Positions 24,581 to 33,388 are shown, counted from the first letter of the stretch. The stretch: DNA of 56,642 nt from Argonema galeatum A003/A1 (GCF_023333595.1 NZ_JAIQZM010000001.1:404039-460680); one strand, 5' to 3'. Program-made: numbers and translations. Notes: generated by a model not told the origin, from the sequence alone.

Positions 24581-25918
24581 CTATTGTTTCCCTGCAAACC
24601 AACATCGAATTAACTCAACTTGAAAGCGATATCCTTCGCCAATTTCCTCAATTAATTCGCGTCGTAATAACAATTCAATCATACTATCTAAATTATCGTA
24701 AAACTGTCGGGATAAAACTTCTCGGCTGACTGTAACACCTTCCCCCTGTGCGGCGATGAAACGCAAGATAGCTAAACCATCTGTAGGGGCGGGTTTTGGA
24801 GAGAGATTGTTTATTTGAGACAATGGGTTATCTGCTAAACCAGATGTAGGGGCGGGTTTTGTGGAGAGATTGTTTATTTGAGACAATGGGTTATCTGCTA
24901 AACCAGATGTAGGGGCGGGTTTTGTGGAGAGATTGTTTATTTGAGACAATGGGTTATCTGCTAAACCCGCCCCTACTTGGTTAATTTGAATATCGGCAAA
25001 AAAGAAACTGCCACTGCTTAAAGCTGCTGGAACTGCTGCTTCCACGTCCGCTAAAGTTGCCAAGCGACGCACGGAGGGGTCTTGCTCGTTTTTCAGGTAG
25101 ATAATTTCAGCGCACAGCAGTTGTACTAGAAACGGGTGACAGCGCGTGAGTTGCAGGACTCGCTCAACCGCATTAGGTTCGTAGCGCAGGGTAAAATCTT
25201 TTACGGGTCGCTCAATTAGCTGACGCGCTTCCGGTTCTTTCAGATAGCTGATATGCAAGACTTGCACGTTGATTAAGTAGCTAGCCCAACGCTGAAACTC
25301 TTCGATAGTATGGCTACCAGCTAGCAGCAGTTTGAAGCGGGGACGATGTTGGATGAGGTGACGCAGCATTCCCAAAACCTCTTGTTCCTCAAAGCGTCCT
25401 TTACTGATAGCGTCGTCTAGCGCCTCGAACTCATCCAAGGAAAGCAGGGCGATATTTTGGTCTAGGGTTTGTTCTACTTTATCCAGCCATTCATCAAAGC
25501 TGGTGAAAGGGTCAACGGCTAAGGTTTTGCGGGTGAGGGGTGGAAGAGTGATAGCACTTTGACGTTTGGCTGATTCTATCATCGCTCTCGCAATATTGTC
25601 GAATATGCGTTTGAGTTCTCGCTGTCGCCCGAAAAAGTAGCGCGGTTGGGTGATGCTGGAGCCAGTGAGAAAAGGCGAGGGTGGTAGAGGTTTGATTTCT
25701 TCTTTAGAGGCAATTTGCTGCCAGTCTAAGCCCAGCTTTTCGCTAATTTCGACCAAATTACGATAATCAACGGGTTTGGCATTGAGAAATTTTCTAATGG
25801 TATCTATAGAGAGTCCTAACTCAGTCGCCAAAGCATTTTGGCTGGGAAAGCTGTTACGCTGGACAGCCTCTTTTACTTTAAAGATATACTCTGGGGCAAC
25901 TTTGAGCGATCGGGCCAT
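24581..25918 (-). CDS. HTH-AAA (STAND-like) protein lacking Walker A, with in-frame repeats
   Basis: 445 residues. Residues 1-70 match the HTH domain of the NACHT protein at 16.5 kb (VAPEYIFKVKEAVQRNSFPSQ, DTIRKFLNA). An AAA_16-type segment starts FFGRQRELKRIFD, but the next block, which should hold a GxxxxGKT P-loop, is missing; the text continues with NIARAMIESAKR, as though 60 or more residues were removed in frame near 25600. The Walker B-like LLSLDEFEAL and LLLAGSHTIEEF remain, as does the CHPFLVQLLCAEI helix. Residues 315-379 are three 21-residue repeats encoded by a 63-bp tandem array. A winged-helix end (GEGVTVSREVLSRQ) closes the protein. ATP hydrolysis is doubtful. It sits inside the purine cluster and is probably unrelated to it. 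Confidence 0.8.
   Translation of the reverse strand: MARSLKVAPEYIFKVKEAVQRNSFPSQNALATELGLSIDTIRKFLNAKPVDYRNLVEISEKLGLDWQQIASKEEIKPLPPSPFLTGSSITQPRYFFGRQRELKRIFDNIARAMIESAKRQSAITLPPLTRKTLAVDPFTSFDEWLDKVEQTLDQNIALLSLDEFEALDDAISKGRFEEQEVLGMLRHLIQHRPRFKLLLAGSHTIEEFQRWASYLINVQVLHISYLKEPEARQLIERPVKDFTLRYEPNAVERVLQLTRCHPFLVQLLCAEIIYLKNEQDPSVRRLATLADVEAAVPAALSSGSFFFADIQINQVGAGLADNPLSQINNLSTKPAPTSGLADNPLSQINNLSTKPAPTSGLADNPLSQINNLSPKPAPTDGLAILRFIAAQGEGVTVSREVLSRQFYDNLDSMIELLLRRELIEEIGEGYRFQVELIRCWFAGKQ
24782..24976. repeat. 63-bp tandem repeat (x3) with inverted ends, in frame in AAA gene
   Basis: Units start at 24782, 24845 and 24908, each TGTAGGGGCGGGTTTT followed by GAGAGATTGTTTATTTGAGAC. The array closes with AAACCCGCCCCTAC, the inverted form of the unit start. 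As 63 is a multiple of three, the reading frame is kept and three 21-residue units starting GLADNPLSQ are made. The TAGGGGCGGG arms are shared with 22263-22328. Confidence 0.9.
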
Positions 25919-26221
25919 AAAAAATCAGCGAAAATTCCTCATATCATACCGAAATTCAGGTACGTAGTTGCGCTAAAGCGCTCTTGAGGTACGTAGTTGC
26001 GCTTTAGCGCTAAAACGGATCGGGGGAGGGCGAAGCATGAGGGCAGAAAATCTAGGGTTTGAGTGAGAGATTGTGGCCCGAATGCGGAGCCCCTACAACA
26101 ACGCAAGTCAGTCATCGTTCCGTCAAAACTCAGACAAATTGAGATATTTTGCAGCTTAGATGTCAGTCAGTGCGATCGCATTTTTGCTAATGGATAGAAA
26201 AGTGCGATCGCTTCTTCGCCC
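25919..26221. other. Repeat-bearing spacer upstream of the AAA gene
   Basis: Two GGTACGTAGTTGCGCT copies (25959-26010), then three AGTCA words (26106, 26110, 26165) like those upstream of the NACHT gene, and the duplicated CGATCGCATTTTTGCTAAT element (26172-26211). The promoter of the AAA gene should be here; no clear -35/-10 was found. Confidence 0.6.
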
Positions 26222-29059
26222 CTACCCACAATTAGGATGACTCGATTGGTGTTCTAGATGCTGCCATACTCTTTCCGGTGTCATCGGTAATTGAGTTAAT
26301 CTGATACCAGTAGCATGAGCTACCGCATTTGCGATCGCAGGTGCAGTACAATTAGTACAAATCTCCCCAATTCCTTTCGCACCAAAAGGCCCATAGGGGT
26401 CGGCTTTTTCTACTAAAAAAACTTGCATCGGCGGCACGTCTAAAGCGGTGGGAAGTTGATAAGTACGCAGTCTTGGATTAAGTATTTTTCCTTGTTCATC
26501 TATTCGCAGTTCTTCGGATAAAGCATAACCCAATCCCATCACCATTCCGCCAATTGCTTGACCATCACAAATTCTGGGATTAATTGCTTTGCCGATATCA
26601 ATTGCTTGGATGGAACGCAAAACTTTAATATGTCCTGTTTCGGTATCGACTTCTACTTCAACTCCCTGCACTGCAAAAGTCATCGAACATTTATCAGCGG
26701 CATATTCTAATTCTGCTTCTAATGTTTCGGCTTGTTGAGCTATTTCTAAAAGAGATATTTCTGCGGTTGGCGATTTTACCTTTTTATCGGCTAAAACTAA
26801 TTCTTGCGATCGCAATATTTTAGCCGCTAATTCCAGTATCTTATCTCGCAATTTATGCGCGGTTAAATTCACGGCTTGACCGGAAATGTAAGTAGTTGCG
26901 GAAGCGTAAGAACCAGCATCATAAGGTGTGTTTTTGGTATCACCCGCAATCAGTTCAATATCAGCAACAGAAACGCCAAGCACTTGAGCCGCAATTTGTC
27001 TGAGTGTGGTATCGGAACCAGTACCAACATCGATCGATCCGGTTCTTAGTTCATATTTACCATCTGCTTTTAAAGCTAATTTAACGCCAGCAGCATGGAT
27101 TTTGGCTAAACCGCTTGCTTGCATGGCAACGGCAAATCCAAACCCGCGTCGCAGATGACCGTTTGCTATTGGTTGCATACCCGGAATATAGCCAAGTGCT
27201 TGACTAACTTTCTCAAAACATTCAGAAATTGCATAACTGCCAATTACGTGAAAATGGTCATCGCCTGTACTTCCTAATGTCAGGACATCATCTGCACTAA
27301 TAATATTTTTTAATCGCAATTCCAGCGGGTCTATATTTAGTCTGTGGGCAATTTCATCTAATTGAGATTCTACAGCAAAGCTGCCTTGAGTTGTACCATA
27401 TCCGCGAAAAGCTCCCGCTGGCATGGTGTTAGTATAAACTGCATTACCGATAAATCTTTGATTGGCGCAACGATACAAACCGAGAGGGAAACAACCCGTG
27501 AGATAAACCACTGTTGTAGCGTGATTTCCGTAAGCGCCAGTATTGGAAATTGCTGCCATATCTTGAGCTACAATAGTACCATCTTTCTTAACTCCGGTTT
27601 TGAGTTTAATTTTCATCGCATGGCGGCTATTCGTGGCGGTGAATTCTTCTGTGCGGGTGAATTCCCATTGCACGGGACGACCTGTTTTTAGGGTTGCCAA
27701 GGCGCAAAGGTCTTCTGTAAGAATCTCTTGTTTGTTTCCAAATCCGCCGCCTATTTTCGCTTTGAATACTCTGATTTTGTCTTTTGGAAGATTGAAGATT
27801 TTAGAAAGTAATGTTTGACAGTGGAACGGTACTTGTGTGCTGGAACGAATTACCAGGGTTCCGTCTTGGTCTAGCCAACTGGTGCTGATATGTGGTTCTA
27901 AGTGTACGTGCTGAACTGCTGGTAAATTATAGGTATTTTCGATAATTAAATCTGCTTCTGCAAATCCTTGTTCGATGTTGCCTTTTTCTAAGATAACTTT
28001 TCCGGCGATGTTGCGATCGCGTTCTGGTATTTGATACGATTCAGGCTCATCGTGAATTACCACATCCGGTCGATTCATCGCTTGCTCTGGGTCGATGATA
28101 TGTGGTAAAATCTCATAATCCATTTCAATTAAATGACAAGCTTGTTCGGCAATTGCGACAGTTTCAGCGACGACAGCAGCAATGCGATCGCCTACAAATC
28201 TTACTTTATTATCTAATAAGTAATGATCTAGAGGATCTGGTTGCGGTTCGGCGTGTCCCGCTGTCGTGTAGGGAATTCTCGGCACATCTTCGTGGGTGAA
28301 AACAGCATGAACTCCTGGGATTGCTTTGGCTTTGTCGGTGCGAATTTGGCGAATGCGTGCGTGAGGATAAGGAGAACGCAATACCTTTAAATGTAATAAA
28401 TCTGGTGGGGTGTAATCTGCAGTATAAACTGGTTTACCCGTGACAATTTCTACTCCATCTTGTTTGGGAATACTTTCTCCCACCGAATTTTGGATTTTAG
28501 ATTTTGGATTTTGGATTGAGTATGCTTCAGTTTTAGCCTCGTTCCCAGGTTGAACCTGGGAACGAATTTCGCAAGGCTCTGCCTTGGTTTCCAGATGAGC
28601 AGTACCGCAAGAAACTAAGGATTGACAACTGAGAATACTATCAATAATTGCTTGATAACCAGTGCAGCGACATAAATTTCCTTTCAAAGCTGAACGAATT
28701 TCTGCTTCCGATTCACAATTCAGCTTTGTTGCAGTCATAATTACGCCAGGAGTACAAAAACCGCACTGAAAACCCTGCTTTTCTATAAAAGCTTCTTGCA
28801 TCGGTGACAACTTTCCATCAGTTGCTAATCCTTCAATTGTGGTGACTGATTTATCCTCAATTCTTATAGCTGGATAAATGCAACTATGAATTGGTTTTTC
28901 ATCTACCAAAATGGTACAACTGCCGCAATCTCCAGATTCGCAAACGCGATGCACTCCATACCAACCGAGATGGCGTAATAAACTCAATAGGCTAGTTCCC
29001 GGTGAGATAGATTCGGTGTAAGTTTGTCCGTTAACTTGGAAGATTATGGATTCTGACAT
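26222..29059 (-). CDS. Xanthine dehydrogenase, fused 2Fe-2S and molybdopterin subunits
   Basis: 945 residues; oxidises hypoxanthine/xanthine to urate. The N-terminal plant-type ferredoxin site is C40, C45, C48, C60 in CESGDCGSC. The second cluster is C98-C101 (QCGFC) with C129-C131 (NLCRC). From about residue 195 the molybdopterin-binding domain follows with GGGFGNKQE, AFRGYGTTQG and, near the C terminus, GPFGAKGIGEICTNCTAPA, which carries the catalytic glutamate. The linker (about 156-191) contains repeat-derived sequence including IQNPKSKIQNS and RSQVQPGNEAK. The FAD subunit is the preceding gene, overlapping by 16 bp, so the enzyme is split FAD / FeS-Mo. It is operonic with the allantoate amidohydrolase further upstream. 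Confidence 0.93.
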   Translation of the reverse strand: MSESIIFQVNGQTYTESISPGTSLLSLLRHLGWYGVHRVCESGDCGSCTILVDEKPIHSCIYPAIRIEDKSVTTIEGLATDGKLSPMQEAFIEKQGFQCGFCTPGVIMTATKLNCESEAEIRSALKGNLCRCTGYQAIIDSILSCQSLVSCGTAHLETKAEPCEIRSQVQPGNEAKTEAYSIQNPKSKIQNSVGESIPKQDGVEIVTGKPVYTADYTPPDLLHLKVLRSPYPHARIRQIRTDKAKAIPGVHAVFTHEDVPRIPYTTAGHAEPQPDPLDHYLLDNKVRFVGDRIAAVVAETVAIAEQACHLIEMDYEILPHIIDPEQAMNRPDVVIHDEPESYQIPERDRNIAGKVILEKGNIEQGFAEADLIIENTYNLPAVQHVHLEPHISTSWLDQDGTLVIRSSTQVPFHCQTLLSKIFNLPKDKIRVFKAKIGGGFGNKQEILTEDLCALATLKTGRPVQWEFTRTEEFTATNSRHAMKIKLKTGVKKDGTIVAQDMAAISNTGAYGNHATTVVYLTGCFPLGLYRCANQRFIGNAVYTNTMPAGAFRGYGTTQGSFAVESQLDEIAHRLNIDPLELRLKNIISADDVLTLGSTGDDHFHVIGSYAISECFEKVSQALGYIPGMQPIANGHLRRGFGFAVAMQASGLAKIHAAGVKLALKADGKYELRTGSIDVGTGSDTTLRQIAAQVLGVSVADIELIAGDTKNTPYDAGSYASATTYISGQAVNLTAHKLRDKILELAAKILRSQELVLADKKVKSPTAEISLLEIAQQAETLEAELEYAADKCSMTFAVQGVEVEVDTETGHIKVLRSIQAIDIGKAINPRICDGQAIGGMVMGLGYALSEELRIDEQGKILNPRLRTYQLPTALDVPPMQVFLVEKADPYGPFGAKGIGEICTNCTAPAIANAVAHATGIRLTQLPMTPERVWQHLEHQSSHPNCG
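28488..28592. repeat. Repeat DNA in frame in the xanthine dehydrogenase linker
   Basis: An AATTTTGGATTTTAGATTTTGG microrepeat (28486-28518) is followed by a CGTTCCCAGG/CCTGGGAACG palindrome and an AAGGCTCTGCCTTGG hairpin (28538-28592). The same two repeat types occur in non-coding DNA at 345-375, 10013-10041, 44385-44455 and 50883-50900. Together they encode about 35 residues between the FeS and Mo domains. Confidence 0.85.
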
Positions 29060-29868
29060 AATATTTCTTCTAGCGATCGCTGCATTAAAATTTGCGTAAC
29101 TTGTCTGCGATATACTGCACTTGCCTTGTCATCACCTATAAATTCCGAAATGGGAATTTGAGATAACAAAGCTTCTGAAAGTTCTGCTGATGTAGGAATA
29201 TTAGAAAACTCTATCAAGCGCGGTGCGGGAAAGCAAGCACCCAATCCAAACCGCACTTGTGATGATTGAGGATGGTAAGCTGTCACGACAATTGACGCCG
29301 CATAACCGGATGTGGTAATAGCGATGCGTTTAAAGTTAACAACCCATTCCAAGTTAGGCAAAGGAATCGAGATTTTTCGCAAAACTTCTCCCGGTTGGAG
29401 GATAGTTTTTTGCGCCCCAGTTTGGAATTCTAAAGCTGAAACTTGATAACTTGAACTACTCTGGTTGAGTATTTCGTAATTTGCACCCAGCGCTACCATT
29501 ACCGGGGCAAAATTACTGATAGGTAAAGCCAGACAAATATTGCCTCCGACAGTAGCTATGTTGGTTACTTTAAAGGATGCTAGATGATGAACTGCGCTTT
29601 GAAGTGCTTTTACCGACGTCCAACTTTCGGGGTAAGAAAAGGTTAATAATTTCTCCATTTTGCACGTGGCACCAATTGCCAATCCCTCTGGCGTAACTTC
29701 AATTTCTGACCAATCCAATTTCTCTAAGTCTACTAACACTTTAAGATGGGGTTGGGGTTCAGAAAAAAGCCATGTGCCGCCAGCCAGCCAAGCCCATCCC
29801 GGTGACCAGGTTTCGATCGCTTGTAAATTTGTTGGACGTAAGTAGGTTTCGATATTAGGCAAATCCAT
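29044..29868 (-). CDS. Xanthine dehydrogenase FAD-binding subunit
   Basis: 274 residues; passes electrons from the Fe-S centres to NAD via FAD. The FAD-binding motifs are WAWLAGGTWLFSE (residues about 26-38) and ATVGGNICLALPISNFAPVMVALGA (about 125-150). The CO-dehydrogenase flavoprotein C-terminal region follows (FGLGACFPAPRLIEF). Its 3' end overlaps the start of the fused FeS/Mo gene by 16 bp, which points to translational coupling. It lies 50 bp downstream of the allantoate amidohydrolase gene, so the three are probably one operon. Confidence 0.9.
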   Translation of the reverse strand: MDLPNIETYLRPTNLQAIETWSPGWAWLAGGTWLFSEPQPHLKVLVDLEKLDWSEIEVTPEGLAIGATCKMEKLLTFSYPESWTSVKALQSAVHHLASFKVTNIATVGGNICLALPISNFAPVMVALGANYEILNQSSSSYQVSALEFQTGAQKTILQPGEVLRKISIPLPNLEWVVNFKRIAITTSGYAASIVVTAYHPQSSQVRFGLGACFPAPRLIEFSNIPTSAELSEALLSQIPISEFIGDDKASAVYRRQVTQILMQRSLEEILCQNP

Positions 29869-29918
29869 TAATTTACCCAGTTTTAGTTAATTTTAATTTA
29901 CCCGACAAGTTAAGTAAG

Positions 29919-31163
29919 TTAAACAGGATACATTTTGTCTAACTGTAACAAAGTTTGTAGCAAGACATTAGCTCCTTGGCTGCATTGTTCTGGTGAAGTA
30001 TATTCTAATTCGGAGTGACTGATTCCCGCAACACTTGGCACGAAAATCATGCCCATGTCAGTGAAGCGACCAATTTCTTGTGCATCGTGACCAGCCCGAC
30101 TGGGCAGATGGTAATAACTTAATTGTAACTGCTGACAAGCACTGGCGATCGCATCTTTTATCTGCGGCTTTGCCAAAGTTGGTTCTACGCGCAAAGTCCG
30201 TTCAATCGCAATTTGGGTTTTACTACTGTCAGCAATTACCGATAATTCTTGTTTCAATTGCCCTACTAATTCATCTATATGAGATTGATAAATATCGCGG
30301 ATATCTAAGCTCATCTCAACTTTGCCCGGTACAATATTGGCAGCATTAGGCCAGACATTAAAAGAACCAACTGTTGCTACCTGAGAACCAGAATTTTTAT
30401 TACCCAAATTATTCACAGCTAAAACAACTTGAGCGGCAGCGACGAGTGCATCTCGTCTCATGTGCATGGGTGTTGTTCCGGCATGATTGGGGCTGCCTGT
30501 AACGGAGATGGCATAGCGATGTTGACCGACAATTCCCTGCACTACACCTATTTGTTTATCAACATTTTCTAGCACTCCTCCTTGTTCGACGTGCAACTCT
30601 ATATATGCAGCTATTTCAGATTGACTGCGGCGAGCTGTGCTAAGCTGATTCCAGTTGCCACCAATCCGTTCTAAACAAGTTTTAATTGAGGTGCGATCGT
30701 CACGATGATAATATTCTGTATCTTTGATAGTATTACCAGACATTGCCTTGGAGCCAATCATACTACTTTCTTCGTCTGTAAATACAATTACTTCTAGAGG
30801 ATGGATTAATTTGATGTTATTTTCTTGCAGAACTCGTACAACTTCAATTCCTGCTAAAACGCCAAGCGTGCCATCATAGCGTCCCCCTAATGGAACGGTG
30901 TCAATGTGCGAACCAGTTGCCAAAGCTGCTGCTTTCTGTATTTGTCCGGGATAAGTGGCAATCATGTTACCCGCAGTATCAATTCGCACCGTCATACCAG
31001 CTTGGGTCATCCATATTTTAATTAATTGACGAGCTTGCAAATCTTCGGTACTGTAAGCAATGCGTCGCACGCCGCCATTGGGTCGTTCGCCGATTTCCGC
31101 TAAGCGATCGATGCTATGGTTGAGGCGATCGCTATTTACTAAGAGGACTGATTTTATCGTCAT
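29919..31163 (-). CDS. Allantoate amidohydrolase / M20-family Zn hydrolase
   Basis: 414 residues. Peptidase M20 family; hydrolyses allantoate to ureidoglycine, ammonia and CO2 (related enzymes are N-carbamoylases and ureidoglycolate hydrolases). The metal ligands are visible in TGSHIDTVPLGGRYDGTLG (His and Asp), TDEESSMIGS (Glu pair), YIELHVEQG and SRAGHDAQE near the C terminus. A dimerisation domain begins GVVQGIVGQHRYAISVTGSPNHAGTTPM. Genomic context with urate oxidase, allantoinase and xanthine dehydrogenase strongly favours allantoate as the substrate. It leads the operon with the two dehydrogenase genes. The start lies only 64 bp from the divergent gene at 31228. Confidence 0.88.
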   Translation of the reverse strand: MTIKSVLLVNSDRLNHSIDRLAEIGERPNGGVRRIAYSTEDLQARQLIKIWMTQAGMTVRIDTAGNMIATYPGQIQKAAALATGSHIDTVPLGGRYDGTLGVLAGIEVVRVLQENNIKLIHPLEVIVFTDEESSMIGSKAMSGNTIKDTEYYHRDDRTSIKTCLERIGGNWNQLSTARRSQSEIAAYIELHVEQGGVLENVDKQIGVVQGIVGQHRYAISVTGSPNHAGTTPMHMRRDALVAAAQVVLAVNNLGNKNSGSQVATVGSFNVWPNAANIVPGKVEMSLDIRDIYQSHIDELVGQLKQELSVIADSSKTQIAIERTLRVEPTLAKPQIKDAIASACQQLQLSYYHLPSRAGHDAQEIGRFTDMGMIFVPSVAGISHSELEYTSPEQCSQGANVLLQTLLQLDKMYPV

Positions 31164-31185
31164 AGGTAAACCTCGAAGTTAATTT

Positions 31186-31193
31186 ATTATAAT
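31186..31193. promoter_or_regulatory. Overlapping divergent -10 candidates (ATTATAAT)
   Basis: The 8-bp word ATTATAAT gives TATAAT on the plus strand (31188-31193) and on the minus strand (31186-31191). It is in the 64-bp gap between the divergent allantoate amidohydrolase and the allophanate-like gene, at plausible distances (23 and 35 bp) from both starts. No good -35 is visible on either side, which would fit activator-dependent promoters. Candidate only. Confidence 0.4.
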
Positions 31194-31227
31194 CTTTAAA
31201 TAGATTGAATAAACACCTGAAAGTAAA

Positions 31228-31614
31228 ATGGAATCGAAACGCTTCTTCATTTGTGGATCTGCCCTACGCGGTCAACCGGATCATCAAAATCTCCAATCGG
31301 CAAAGTTTATCAAGGAGGCCGTTACCCGTCCCAAATACCGAATACACGCTGTAGAAAACGATTGGCATCCCGCTGTCTATGAAGTTGAAGAAGGAGGTAT
31401 TGCTATTCTGGGTGAGGTATACGAGTTGACGGGGGAACAATACGATTACTTACTTTCTACGGAACCTCCCAATTTGTATGCAGGAAAAATAGTTTTAGAA
31501 GACGGCGAAGAAGTTACCGCCATGCTTTACCCGCAGGAGTTAGTGGAACAATATCAGTGGCCTGATATTTCTCATTTTGGTGGTTGGGCAGCTTATAAAA
31601 AATCAAAACAGTAG
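31228..31614 (+). CDS. AtzF C-terminal-like / gamma-glutamylcyclotransferase-fold protein
   Basis: 128 residues. FFICGSALRGQPDHQNL is the start of the fold; the segment TRPKYRIHAVENDWHPAVYEV and GIAILGEVYELTGEQYDYLLSTEPPNLY match the free-standing form of the C-terminal domain of allophanate hydrolase (AtzF), which resembles gamma-glutamylcyclotransferases. In AtzF this domain acts after the amidase step of urea carboxylation. Here it stands alone beside purine catabolic genes, which suggests a role in ureide or urea-derived metabolism. Divergent to the allantoate hydrolase. Confidence 0.7.
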   Translation: MESKRFFICGSALRGQPDHQNLQSAKFIKEAVTRPKYRIHAVENDWHPAVYEVEEGGIAILGEVYELTGEQYDYLLSTEPPNLYAGKIVLEDGEEVTAMLYPQELVEQYQWPDISHFGGWAAYKKSKQ

Positions 31615-31675
31615 TTGCTTACCGATGGGAACTTAATTGTGGTTAGAGCGGACATTATCTGCGTACATCTAGTCT

Positions 31676-32356
31676 ATGCCAATAATCATGCGATCGCCAA
31701 CTAAAATCATAGCCTTCATCGCTCTTTTATTTTCTGTGCAAACGCCTTTCCCGCCCACCTTTTCAGCCTCATTGTTTACAATCCCGGTACAGGCTGAAAC
31801 TTTAGTCGATCGCCAAGCAGAAGCAGACCGATTGCAACAGCAAGGGTTTGAACAAGTACAGAAAAACCGTCAATTTGATGCGGCTTTGGAGTCTTGGCAA
31901 AAAGCACTGACTATCTACCAGGAAATTAAAGACCGCCGAGGTGAGGGACGGAGTTTGGGAAATATTGGATATGCTTATTTTCTTTTGGATGATGAGGACA
32001 AAGCGATCGAATACCTTGAGCAAGATTTAGCGATCGCACGCGAGATAAAAGATCGCCAAGAGGAGGCGGATGCTTTGGGAAATTTAGGAACTGTTTACTA
32101 TTCTCTGGGTAACTATACAAAAGCAATTGATTACCATCAGCAAAGTTTGGCCATCCAACAAAAACTTAAAAACCGCCGAGGGGAGGCACTTTGTTTGAAC
32201 AATTTGGTAACAGCTTACCGTTATCTGGGCGAATATGCCAAAGCGACTGAGTACGAACAACAGAGTTTTGCGATCGGGCCAAACCAAGAGGAAGCGGCTG
32301 CACCTACACGCCTCTGGCAACTATTCAAAATAGTTGAGAGATATGGCAATGTTTAG
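31676..32356 (+). CDS. Secreted tetratricopeptide repeat protein
   Basis: 226 residues. A signal sequence (IIAFIALLFSVQTPF) ends near residue 40 (PVQAETLVDRQAE). Then come three TPR units, each about 40 residues with the EALGNLGTVYYSLGNYTKAIDYHQQSL pattern (GRSLGNIGYAYF, ADALGNLGTVYY, ALCLNNLVTAYR). It probably mediates protein contacts outside the cytoplasm. The ATG at 31688 is an alternative start. It follows the AtzF-like gene by 61 bp on the same strand but has no obvious purine role. Confidence 0.85.
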   Translation: MPIIMRSPTKIIAFIALLFSVQTPFPPTFSASLFTIPVQAETLVDRQAEADRLQQQGFEQVQKNRQFDAALESWQKALTIYQEIKDRRGEGRSLGNIGYAYFLLDDEDKAIEYLEQDLAIAREIKDRQEEADALGNLGTVYYSLGNYTKAIDYHQQSLAIQQKLKNRRGEALCLNNLVTAYRYLGEYAKATEYEQQSFAIGPNQEEAAAPTRLWQLFKIVERYGNV

Positions 32357-32456
32357 CACTTAGCTGAAAAGGTTTTTTTGGATATTTTTAACCACAGATG
32401 AACACAGATGAATGGATAGAATTTTTGATTGACACACTGACCGCTAGGCATAATTT

Positions 32457-33377
32457 TTATGGTTGGTATGGATGTTGTTTAATCCAATGTTCGGCAATAT
32501 CAATCCTGCGACAAATCCAAACTTTATCGTGTTTTTGTACATAGTCTAAAAATCGCGCCAATGCTGGTGTTCTTCCCGGTCGTCCCGCCAGTCGGGTATG
32601 CAATCCAACTGACATCATTTTCGGCGCTATTTCACCTTCTTCGTAGAGAACATCAAAGGCATCTTTGAGATAAGTAAAGAAGTCATCGCCGCTGTTAAAT
32701 CCAGGCGCCACCGAAAATTTCATATCATTATTATCGAGAGTGTATGGAATCACAAGATGGGGTTTATCTTCGACTTTCACCCAATAGGGCAAGTCATCAT
32801 TATAGGCATCGGAATCGTATAAAAATCCGCCTTCTTCTACTATTAAACGCCGTGTATTTAAACTCGGTGCATAGCGACAATACCAACCCAACGGACGGCT
32901 ACCAGTGGTTTTTTCCAGGGATTTAATGGCACGCTGAATATGTTCGCGTTCCTCCTCTTCACTCAACAGGTGATGCCCAATCCAGCGCCAACCGTGGCAG
33001 CAGACATCGTATCCAGCCTCAACGATCGCACGTGCCGCTTCTGGATTGCGCTCTAAGGCCAGCGCAGCACCAAAAACGGTAATTCTGATGTCGCGATCGG
33101 CAAACAAACGCATCAGCCGCCAAAACCCCGCGCGACTGCCATATTCATAAACTGATTCGACGATTAAATCCCGATTTCCTGGCCCGATCGATGCACCGGG
33201 AACTTCCCACAAATAAGTTTCCGAATGGTTATCGCCATCGGGGATAGAATATTCGGAACCTTCTTCGTAATTCATCACGATTTGTAAAGCAATGCGGGCA
33301 TCTCCCGGCCATTTTGGATGGGGTGGATTGGCACCGTAACCGACCAGATCGCGGGGGTAAACTGTAGTCATCGTCAC
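32457..33377 (-). CDS. puuE: Allantoinase PuuE (polysaccharide deacetylase superfamily)
   Basis: 306 residues. Hydrolyses allantoin to allantoate; the cofactor-independent type, unrelated to the metal-dependent cyclic amidohydrolases. Family features are the N-terminal DLVGYGANPPHPKWPGDARIALQ, ITVFGAALALERNPEAARAIVEAGYDVCCHGWRW, and GLHTRLAGRPGRTPALARFLDYV near the C terminus. GTG at 33377 or ATG at 33371 are the start options; AGAGGAAG precedes the GTG. The gene is divergent from urate oxidase across a 92-bp gap with an NtcA-type motif. Confidence 0.93.
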   Translation of the reverse strand: MTMTTVYPRDLVGYGANPPHPKWPGDARIALQIVMNYEEGSEYSIPDGDNHSETYLWEVPGASIGPGNRDLIVESVYEYGSRAGFWRLMRLFADRDIRITVFGAALALERNPEAARAIVEAGYDVCCHGWRWIGHHLLSEEEEREHIQRAIKSLEKTTGSRPLGWYCRYAPSLNTRRLIVEEGGFLYDSDAYNDDLPYWVKVEDKPHLVIPYTLDNNDMKFSVAPGFNSGDDFFTYLKDAFDVLYEEGEIAPKMMSVGLHTRLAGRPGRTPALARFLDYVQKHDKVWICRRIDIAEHWIKQHPYQP

Positions 33378-33388
33378 TTCCTCTTTTC

